Part shown: piece after piece, positions 55,767 through 64,000 of the stretch
Layout of the letters: each line of letters starts with the position of its first letter
Position numbering within the stretch: position 1 is the stretch's first letter
DNA from: Porpolomopsis calyptriformis
Taxonomy: Eukaryota; Basidiomycota; Agaricomycetes; Agaricales; Hygrophoraceae
Direction of reading: 5' to 3'
NCBI GenBank assembly: GCA_951640195.1
Contig: OX621175.1
Location: 868,001 to 932,000, forward strand
DNA: 64,000 nt
Program-made: the position numbers and the translations under genes
The notes under the pieces: generated by a model
Told to the model about the DNA's origin: nothing
What the model saw: only the letters and a program-made list of their open reading frames with translations
Databases searched by the model: none

Positions 55767-56990
55767 TTAGTTACTCACATCATAGCCAACATACTCGCAG
55801 ACTTGAACATCCAAAATGCCGAGAGCATCGAATACAGAAAATTCTTTTTTAATAGTGTCCTCGAGGGAATCATCCCAGTTCCTACTATCGCCCTCGTTGC
55901 AGACTGTTATTTTCTTGAGATTTATGAATGGTGATGGCGAACGAGTCAACGATTTGATGATTCCAGTGCAATCAGGAAAGTTACCGGCGTAAAAGCTGAA
56001 AAGAAAGAAAAGTTCCTCGAGGTGGAAAGATGAGATGGTGGAAATGATAGCTGGAATCAATGAGATAGTAGACTGTGCAGTCGTTGGAATCTCAATCTCA
56101 ATTGAACGCAAGTTGATGCATGGTGCGAGATCGACGGCATCTGTGAACAAATAAGTACTGTGGTGACCAAACCTTGGCATGAGTTTACCTTCTGGCAAGT
56201 CTGAACAAAAAGGACATCTCAGCATGGCCAAAACTGGGAGTGGGGGCTCGACCTTACATGGCTCTGTTTCATCTGGGAGACATAGAATCACGGTTTTTAT
56301 ACTTGAGCCGCAACTGCAGAGGAGTTGACGAAAAAAGGGTAGCATGTCTTTCCCAAAAGTAACATTCAGGCTGTCTATCTGAAGCGATTGGCAGTGGTCA
56401 AGAAGCCATTGCCCAAATAACAGACATTGAAAATGGGGTGATATTCGGAGATTAGCCATCGTAAGAGATAACCGTTGGCTTGGTGTTTCAAGGATTGAGC
56501 CAGGCATTGGGCTGTCCGAAAGATAACGGGACAACGTGAGATGTTTTAGCCTTGGGTAGGCGCAAATGATATGAACAAGTTTGGTGCATGTTATGGGGGT
56601 TATGTAGTGGATTTTGAGTTGTTCAAGGTCTAGGCGGAGTAGCACGTTCTCGAGTGATGGACGTCCATCTATTGAACCATCGGCCAATTCTAAAGTCCTG
56701 ACATTTGGAAGACGGAGTGGGAGAAGATCAGATGGCATGATCGGGAAGGGGAGACGTTCTATTTTGTGTAGGACGAGACGCTGTATGGCAGGCCCAAGAG
56801 TGCTCCATGAGACATCCACTATGCTGAGAAAGCTAGTTAGGTTGGCATCAATACGGACGGTTGAAAATAGGTGATGTCGGCTTGAAGGCAGCCATGTTTT
56901 GCAAGTGAGACTGCATATCTTGAGCGCATCCGCGTCATCGTGAAGGTGGTCAATTATTCTGTCTGTCAACTCTCCAGGCAAAATGGCCAT
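55767..56990 (-). CDS. F-box protein F2
   Basis: Exons 56990-56258, the micro-exon 56189-56200 and 56140-55767 give 372 residues, beginning MAILPGELTDRIIDHLHDDADALK. It has the same F-box and LRR-like plan as F1 (VRTLELADGSIDG; LKHLTLSRYLSDS; HLEELFFLFSFYAGNF) and the same two introns around a 12-nt exon. In this copy the two introns also happen to read open, so unspliced RNA would encode a 407-residue form. It is divergently arranged with the NACHT-WD40 gene at 57346, leaving a 355-bp shared upstream region. Confidence 0.9.
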   Translation of the reverse strand: MAILPGELTDRIIDHLHDDADALKICSLTCKTWLPSSRHHLFSTVRIDANLTSFLSIVDVSWSTLGPAIQRLVLHKIERLPFPIMPSDLLPLRLPNVRTLELADGSIDGRPSLENVLLRLDLEQLKIHYITPITCTKLVHIICAYPRLKHLTLSRYLSDSPMPGSILETPSQRLSLTMANLRISPHFQCLLFGQWLLDHCQSLQIDSLNVTFGKDMLPFFRQLLCSCGSSIKTVILCLPDETEPCKVEPPLPVLAMLRCPFCSDLPEGKLMPRFGHHSTYLFTDAVDLAPCINLRSIEIEIPTTAQSTISLIPAIISTISSFHLEELFFLFSFYAGNFPDCTGIIKSLTRSPSPFINLKKITVCNEGDSRNWDDSLEDTIKKEFSVFDALGILDVQVCEYVGYDVSN

Positions 56991-57345
56991 GCGGGTAGAT
57001 TCTGGGTAGAAAGGGCCACGAACGCCTCAGGGAATGGGAGATTACGAGCAGTTCACTTACCGTTGTCCAATTCTTTCTTGAGTGGTAGGGACCAGAAAGG
57101 TCAATCTATCAACTCTCCTGGAAAAGTGACCACCATGCAGGGCGAAATTGCGATGAGTGAAACACTTGAAACATTTGCTGTTCACTCACCGTTGTCAATT
57201 TGTGATTGACTGGTGGGGCACTAGAGTTGTACCAGCCCCAATGTAAATGTGGTGGGTGTCGAGGAAATGGTTTGCACCTCGTTGAGCTGGTAAGCCAAAT
57301 ACCGCTCAAACCGGCGAAAGCTTCATCCTCACACTCACTTCCATC

Positions 57346-60300
57346 ATGACTAGCATACTTCAGATCCACGACAGTACGCTCAACTTTATCGGGCGTGATC
57401 AGGTCAACGTGACCCAAAATACCTATCATGTCTATCCGCAAGGTGAGTTGGCGAACTGTCTCGAGCGCTGACCTCCCTGTCTGTCACTGCGTGTGCAAAA
57501 AATAATATGAAACTGACTAAGGCATTCTAGATGAACTTCCCCCGCATGCCCTCTTTTCTCCTTTCAACTGCAAAGATCGAGCGCGATGTTTGGAAGGCAC
57601 AAGGGCCGACATCCTCAATCAGATTTTTCGCTGGATTGGTATCAACGATCCACAACCTCATCGTGGTTCTGTTCTACACAGAGATGCCAATATCCCTGGG
57701 ATGGATACTTGCGTGTTTTGGATCAACGGATCGGCAGGGACTGGGAAAACCACGATTGCATACACCATTGCGGAGGTGTGCAGAACATTTAATGTTCTTG
57801 GTGCAAGCTTCTTCTGCTCGCGTGACGATGCGGATTGCAGCAATCCGAATATGATCTTCACCAGTATCGCCTACCAGCTTGGGATGTTTAGCCCATTATT
57901 CAAAGCGGAAGTTGGTCGTGCTATGAAATCCAATCCGGACATTGGCTACATGACTCCTTCGTATCAACTCCAAGAGCTCATCATAAAGCCTCTCCAGGCA
58001 CTCCGGGACTTGTTTTCTCCATGCGTCATTGTGTTGGATGCACTCGACGAGTGCAAGGAGACCGGGACGACATCGATCATCTTATCATCACTCTCTCGTC
58101 ATGTCGACGAACTATTCCCATTGAAATTCTTGGTGACAAGTCGACCGGAAAATCATATTACCACCATGTTTAAATCAAGCGAATTGGACCAGGTCACTCG
58201 GCGATACGTTTTACATGAAATTGAATTAGGCATCGTTCAGAGCGATATCAAACACTACCTTTCGATGAAACTCGCTTTAACAAGAACATTATATCATGTT
58301 GAAAACGAATGGCCATCGATCGCAGATATCGATGCCCTTACGCGACTGTCTTTCGGACTTTTCATTTTTGCGTCAACTTCGGTAAAATTCATCGAAGATC
58401 CAAACTATTGCGACCCCAAACATCAACTTATGCGTCTTCTATGTGATGCACCCACGGCAACAGAAGACACGTCTCCGCATTATAACCTTGATCAGTTATA
58501 CGGTCAAGTGTTGAATCATGCATTTCCTAACGTATCCTCTCAGCTTTCTGGCCGGCTGAAGATGATCCTTGGCACGATCGTTCTCCTCCGAGACCCCCTT
58601 TCGTCACTTTCTCTCGAACGATTACTAGGTGTGCCACCACGGACAGTGCAAGCGACACTACGGCGTCTTCATTCTGTTATCATGGTGCCTGATGATGACA
58701 CGCAAGTGATCCGAACGCTTCATCCATCGTTTTTCGACTTCATAACGAATCCAACACGATGTCTAAATCCAAAATATGTTGTTGACACCGTGACACAACA
58801 TACGTTACTTGCCTGCGCTTGTCTTATTGCCATGAAGCAGCTTAAACGAAATATCTGTCGAATCCACAATCCGTCTCTGCTCAATAGCGAGGTGGATGAT
58901 CTTGCGACGCGGGTCGTGACTTGCATCCAACCTGAACTACAGTACGCATGTCGTCATTGGTCTTGGCACCTGGAAAATGCGACATTCTCCGACAATCTAG
59001 TCGACCTCGTGAACGAGTTTTGTCTGAAGTATCTACTGTACTGGATCGAGGCACTTAGTTTGATGGGAGATGTTCGAAATGGTCTGCTCGCGTTAGATGC
59101 CGCACAGAAGGCGATTATTGTATGTTATTTCACTCTTCGCTGGGCAATGCTCATACATTCTGCAGACAGCCGATAGAGGGATGAGTGATGCCAAGGATTT
59201 ACTTCGTGATTGTGAGCGGTTTACCCGGGAATTCTTCTGGATCATCAGTAACTCCTCACTTCAAATATACCACTCTGCCTTACTTTTTACTCCTCGGGAG
59301 GCCTTAATGAAACGGATATATGGGTGGGAGCTGGACGTTCCTGTGAAAATATCCAATTGGTTGGGCAAGAGGTGGAATTCATGCATACGGACAATAGAAG
59401 GTCATTCCAGCTCAGTACAATCCGTCGGGTTCTCCCCTGATGGCATGCGTATCGTCTCTGGATCCTGGGACACAACCGTTCGGCTGTGGGACGCAATCAG
59501 CGGTGCACATCTGAACACTCTCGAAGGACATTCTGGCTGCGTAGAATCGGTCGCATTTTCCCATTGTAGTACGTGTATCGTGTCCGGATCCCGCGATGGC
59601 ACTGTTCGGCTGTGGGACGCAGTCAGCGGTGCACATCTGAACACCCTGAAGGGACATTCTAGTTGGGTAGAATCAGCCGCATTCTCTCCAGATGGCACGC
59701 GTATCGCGTCTGGATCCAGCGACAAAACTATACGGCTGTGGGACGCAGTCAGCGGTGCACATCTGAACACTCTCACAGGACATTTCGACCGTCTAAAATC
59801 GGTTGCATTCTCCCCAGATGGCTCGCGTATTGTGTCTGGATCCCTCGATAAAACCCTTCGGCTATGGGACGCAGTCAGCGGTGCCCATCTGCACATCTTC
59901 AAGGGACATTCCAGCCGGGTAGAATCGGTCGCATTTTCCCTAGATGGATCGCGCATCGTATCTGGATCCAACGATCACACCCTTCGGTTGTGGAATGCAG
60001 CCAGTGGTGCAAATCTGAATACCCTCAAGGGACATTCCGGCTCGGTCGAGTCGGTTACATTTTCCCCTGATGGCATGTGTATCGTGTCCGGATGCGATGA
60101 CGGAACCCTTCGGCTGTGGAACGCAGTTAGCGGTGAACATCTCAACACCTTCAAGGGACATTCCCACGGAGTAAGATCAGTCGCATTTTCCCTTGATGGT
60201 ACGCGTATCCTGTCTGGATCCCTCGACAAGACTGTTCGGCTGTGGGACCCAACCAGCGGTACACATCCGAATACCCTTGAGGAAGATTCCCACTGGGTAA

Positions 60301-61181
60301 AATCTCTCGCTTTCTCTTTAGATGGCACGCGTATCGTATCCGGATCCAATGACAAAACCGTTCGTCTGTGGGATGCAACCAAGGGTGCACATCTGAACAC
60401 CCTTAAGGGACATTCCGACAGTGTAGAATCAGTTGCATTTTCCCCTGATGGCACACGTATCGCCTCTGGATCCCTCGACAAAACCCTTCGGCTATGGGAC
60501 GCAGTCAGCGGTGCAAACCTGAATATCTTCAAGGGACATTCCAACAGGGTAGAATCGGTAGCATTCTCCCCAGATGGCACGCGTGTCTTGTCTGGATCCT
60601 ATGACAACACCGTTCGGGTGTGGGACGCAGTTAGCGGTGCACATCTGAACACTCTTAAAGGACATTCCAGTTGCGTAGAATCAGTCCTATTCTCTCCAGA
60701 TGGCACGCGTATCATGTCCGGATCCGGCGACCATACCATTTTGCTATGGGACGCAGTCAGTGGTGCACATCTGACCACCCTCAAAGGACACTCCGACTGG
60801 GTACGATCCGTCGCATTTTCCCCTGATGGTACCCTTATCGTGTCTGGATCCGATGACCATACTATTCGGCTTTGGGACGCAGCGAATGGTGCACATCTGA
60901 AGACCCTCACAGTACATTTCCGCTCGGTTGAATCAGTCGCGCGATCTTATAGTTTAAGCCAGAACTCGTTGATCGATTATCCAAATCCAACCGGTCCGGT
61001 GTTTGGCTATCTCTCGGGAGATGGATGGGTGCACTCCATTACTCGAAATCGACGGATTTGTTGGATCCCGGTCACTTCTAGACCAAGGACGTTGGCTGTT
61101 AACGGAGATCGGGTAGTTTTTGGCACAGCAGATGGTCGTATCATTATCCTTGATTTTACATACTCGAACTCTTATTTTTGA
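57346..61181 (+). CDS. NACHT-WD40 receptor (STAND/NLR, HET-E-like architecture)
   Basis: Exons 57346-57442, 57531-59119 and 59166-61181 encode 1233 residues. Exon 1 (97 nt) carries the short motif STLNFIGRDQVNVTQNTYHV. Then comes the typical fungal lead-in CLEGTRADIL and a NACHT NTPase with Walker A GSAGTGKTT, Walker B CVIVLDALDEC and the sensor FLVTSRPE, followed by winged-helix and helical regions (about 300-590). The C-terminus has 12 WD40 repeats of 42 residues plus a decayed thirteenth (59390-60930), almost identical except at a few surface positions, and ends in a beta-rich tail. This is the architecture of Podospora HET-E/HET-D incompatibility proteins. A role in allorecognition or defence is inferred from the family. 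Confidence 0.95.
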
Positions 61182-61480
61182 TCATTCTTCTTTCATCCCA
61201 CTTGGTTATTATTGACACGCCTGCAGTACCACTATCTGCACTGAGCTCGCCGGTCGCATTGAACATCAACATCTTCCGCCACGACTTCATGGTCCGCTAC
61301 TCACCATCTATCCGTCCGATGTTCGCGTCCTTGAGCAGATTGAAGACAGCCGTACATTCTACGAGGAAAGGGGAACGGTATTTCTGGCAAAAGATCTCAC
61401 GGAGCGTCTGCGGAAGCTGATGGATTGGTCCAGCAACAACGGTGGCATAACCGGTCCTCACGGTTTTGAAAATTACTTTT
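61182..61480 (+). other. Repeat R, copy 3 (decayed)
   Basis: Similarity to copy 1 from CCTGCAGTACCACTATC (VPLSALSSPVALNINIFRHDF) to the KDL...RLRKL end, with frameshifts and no usable start. It lies between the NACHT-WD40 stop and the F3 gene and marks the start of tandem unit 3. Confidence 0.4.
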
Positions 61481-61555
61481 TCTAGTAATCAGCTGTATCG
61501 ATTTAATTTTGTATTATGAGTCGCTGAAGACTACTCACATCTTGCCTCCTACCGA

Positions 61556-62825
61556 TCAAGATCTTACAGCCCAATCTGCCCACAAGAAAGTGGGCAGGCA
61601 TTTAAACACTCCAACGTCCAAAATGCCGAGAGCATTGAATACAGAAAATTCATTTCTGATAGACTCTTCAAGGAGATCATGGCCCCCGGGTGGGGCATCA
61701 ACAAAGATTGTTATTTTCTTGAGATTCGTGGAACGAGCCAACAGTTTCGGGATGTTGGCGAAATTGGGAAAGATAGCATCCGAAAGGCGCATGACGAGGT
61801 AAAATATCTCGAAGTGGGAAGACGAGATAGAGGAAATGATGGCTTGAACCAATGGTAGTTTGGGCCATGATGCTCCTCGTTCAAATTTGGTCGCATGAAT
61901 CGTTAATGAGTGCAAGTTGATACACGGAGTAAGATTAATGGTGTCTGGTAGATGTCCTATGGGAAAACAATTTACTTTGGCATGACCGAACTTCAAATCC
62001 AATCGGAATGAGTTTACCTTCCGGGTCTGGAAACAAAAAGACATCTCAGCATGACCAAACTTGGAGTCAGAAAGGCTCGAGCTTACATTGCTCTACCGGA
62101 TCCCTTAAGGATATGAGCATATCTTTGATGCTTGGGCCGGAACTGCAGAGGAATTGGCGAAAAAGGGGTAACAGGTATTTCTGCGGATCAAACTCTAGAG
62201 AACGTATCCAAAGCGGTTGACAATGGTCAAGAAGCCACTGCCCGAATAGTATACATTGAGGATTGGCTGATATTTGGAGTTTAGGCATGGTAAGAGATAG
62301 CTGTCGCCTTGGCGTTTCAATGGTCAAGCCAGATCTGGGGCTGGGACCGCGCCAAAAAAGATCAAACAACGTGAGACGTTTTAGGTTTGGGTAGGCGCAA
62401 ATGATGTGAACGAGTTCGACGCATCCTGTGATGGTTGTATCAGAGATTACGAGGGCTTCAAGGTCGAGGCGGAGTAGCATGTTCTTGAATGATGGGTGGT
62501 CGTCTATTGCAACTCTGGAAAATTCCAACGTCTTGACATATGGAAGACACGATGGGAGCAGATCAGATGGTATGTCGGAGAAGGAATATTCTACATGGCG
62601 TAGGACGAGATGGCGTACAGCAGGTCCAAGGGTGTTCCATGGGACATCGACTATGCTGAGAAAGCGAGCCAAGTTGGTATTAACGTGGACAGTTGAAAAC
62701 AGGTGATGTCGGCTGGAAGGCAGCCATGTTTTGCAAGTAAGACTGCACATCTTGAGGGCTTTCGAATCATTGTGAAGGTAGTCAATTATTCTGTCTGTCA
62801 ACTCTCCTGGCAGAGCGACCACCAT
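61556..62825 (-). CDS. F-box protein F3
   Basis: Exons 62825-62087, a 9-nt micro-exon 62018-62026 and 61956-61556 encode 382 residues starting MVVALPGELTDRIIDYLHNDSKALK. I chose this ATG because it aligns with F2; an upstream in-frame ATG at 62924 would add 33 residues. F-box, LRR-like units (LKRLTLFDLF, LHSLTIHATKF) and the C-terminal NEFSVFNALGILDV block are conserved. The micro-exon codes only for part of Tyr-Pro-Glu and is three bases shorter than in F1 and F2. More diverged than the F1/F2 pair. Confidence 0.87.
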
Positions 62826-63000
62826 ACTGGGCAAAAGTCTTGGATGGAAAGTGCGGTGAGTGAGGGACTGGAAAATTATGAGCAGTTCGCTCACCGTTGA
62901 ATGGTAGTGACAACCAAGGCTCAATCTGATCAGCTAGCCCAAATGTAATTGCGGTGCGCAAAGCTGTGCCGAGTGTCGTTCATCTTCCCATTCACCTCCA

Positions 63001-63165
63001 TCGTGAGCGGCATGCCTCAAATCCACGACAGTACACTCAACTTCATTAGACATAATCAGGCCACCTTGAACCAAAATAACCGTTCGCAAGGTGAATTAAT
63101 GCCCTCTTTTCTCCTTTCAACTGCAATGATCGAGCGTGATGTTTGGAAGGCACATTCTTGATCAG
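63001..63165 (+). pseudogene. Relic of a NACHT-WD40 receptor (unit 3)
   Basis: ATG at 63012 and a first exon matching 57346-57442 (QIHDSTLNFIRHNQATLNQNN) with its GTGA donor. The intron and start of exon 2 are then fused by deletion, followed by a short match to exon 2 (LMPSFLLSTA / CNDRA...) that ends near 63165. NACHT and WD40 parts are gone. It is divergent to F3, exactly as the intact receptor is divergent to F2. Confidence 0.8.
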
Positions 63166-63329
63166 ATTTTCGCTGGATCAACGGTCAATTGAAATGGGGC
63201 ATTACATTGTAGCTGCGGATAATTCAACGCAAAATGGATGATTTTGAACGATGAATGGGTAATTCAGAATGAGGGATGGCCATGCATGAAAGGATTGTAC
63301 TGCAAGCTCGATCATTCTCCACCTCCACG

Positions 63330-64000
63330 ACAAAATGCGTTCGTCTCTGGGCGTCATCAGCGATATGGGCAAGGAGTCGTTGGTGACAATGAAACCCCTC
63401 CATTTCCTTTACAACCATTAACATTCAATATCGCAGCGTTATCAGCTGGACTGCTGTTGAAGACTGTCGGATTGAAAGTTACTGCAATCAAGATGGACCC
63501 TTATATCAACATAGACGCAGGCACGATGCGAACATGGTGAGGTTGAAACATATGTCAGGCGAGGTATGCGTACTTGACGGTGGAGGCGAAGTGGACTTGA
63601 ACTTGGAAATATTTAGACCTTACCCTTCCACGGGATAACAACATAACCACCGGAAATTTTTATCGGTAGGTCCTGATGTCTCATTCTTTACCGTGGACCG
63701 TGTAGCGGCAAGGAGAATACTTGGGAAAGACCGTGCAGGTAAAGGTTTTCACAGCGAAATGATCATATTTTATTGGGTTTCTACAGATTGTGCACCCCAC
63801 GCAGAGGTGCGTTCCTTGACCATCACCTCAATACACACTCTCATAGCTCTCCCCGTAGCTCGGGGGACCGTGTGCGACATTGAATCTGCTCCATTCATCG
63901 AAGCCATGCGCCAATTCAATTTTCGTGTCGGTTCCGAAAACTTTGCTTTGATCCATGTTTCACTCGTGCCCAACATGCATGGCGAACCAAAAACCAAACC
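63330..64000 (+). pseudogene. CTP synthase relic (runs off window)
   Basis: Homology to the N-terminal amidoligase domain of CTP synthase: a decayed GVIS.(I)GKG loop near 63345-63385, intron, [20 protein letters not shown] and NIDAGTM (63446-63530), GGGEVDLNL (about 63585), [13 protein letters not shown] (about 63625), EYLGKTVQ (63710-63737), then [14 protein letters not shown] and [12 protein letters not shown] (63865-63975). Frame changes are needed near 63375, 63530 and 63610, and residues after GTM (the SPFEHG loop) are partly deleted, so this copy cannot make the enzyme. An intact CTP synthase is essential and should exist elsewhere. The 3' end lies beyond 64000. Confidence 0.85.

Noticed and set aside
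59402..60910. Long minus-strand repetitive frames opposite the WD40 exon
   Set aside because: Shadows of the WD40 array; no introns, start context or domain.
59390..60930. Regularly spaced direct repeats that could suggest a CRISPR-like array
   Set aside because: The 126-bp period is the WD40 codon repeat in a eukaryotic gene; the spacers are not unique.

Overview
The window looks like a chromosomal segment of a filamentous basidiomycete, most likely an Agaricomycete. The evidence is the very short GT-AG introns (about 45-80 bp), the chromodomain Ty3/Gypsy elements, a Plavaka-like transposase, a two-pore TOK potassium channel, an intron-rich RPL12, and NB-ARC-TPR and NACHT-WD40 receptors next to F-box genes. 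It falls into two halves: a repeat graveyard (1-40.8 kb) and a gene-bearing half rich in receptor-type genes (40.8-64 kb).

Repeat half. Most of 1-27 kb is a nest of LTR retrotransposons that can be unpicked from target-site duplications (TSDs) and rejoined reading frames. An old minus-strand gag remnant (F) is cut by a minus-strand Gypsy element (C) and by a 1.7-kb LTR-like unit (D-right, TSD TTGGG). C is cut by plus-strand Gypsy B (7783-21477, TSD CTGGC) and by its sister A (to 4912). B is cut exactly at its pol stop codon by a third Gypsy family, E (13001-20226, TSD ATTGA). A second D copy ends at 910 and probably sits inside A. From 26.3 to 38.7 kb there is an inverted fragment of Gypsy G, a Copia gag scrap, and a Plavaka-like transposase gene. 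That gene has a 739-bp hairpin MITE in an intron and a 7.2-kb Gypsy G (30773-37969, TSD GAGAY) in its coding sequence; G in turn carries a solo LTR, H (TSD CCGAT). Families B, E and G each have an 11-13 nt primer-binding site exactly complementary to the predicted 5' end of their own RNA, as in Tf1-type self-priming. All copies carry stops, and several have lost catalytic aspartates.

Gene half. Two tandem NB-ARC-TPR receptors (41131-44018 and 44417-47248) are followed by RPL12 (47878-48559), a TOK-type K+ channel (minus, 48882-52189) and a Derlin (minus, 52590-53562). Then comes a three-fold tandem module, R-F-N: a short repeated sequence R, a minus-strand F-box gene F, and a divergent plus-strand NACHT-WD40 receptor N. 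All three F-box genes are intact. The receptor is intact only in unit 2 (57346-61181); in unit 1 only upstream sequence is left, and in unit 3 only the first exon and a scrap. The window ends in a decayed CTP synthase copy.

How it fits together. The NB-ARC-TPR and NACHT-WD40 genes have different NTPase and repeat domains, but each starts with a separate small first exon (97 or 106 nt, same splice phase) encoding a related short motif around VNLVGHDQV / LNFIGRDQV. This suggests a shared N-terminal signalling tag on two receptor types, combined with recombining 42-residue TPR or WD40 sensor repeats. The F-box genes paired head-to-head with the NACHT-WD40 gene form a candidate receptor/ubiquitin-ligase module. 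That functional reading is inference.
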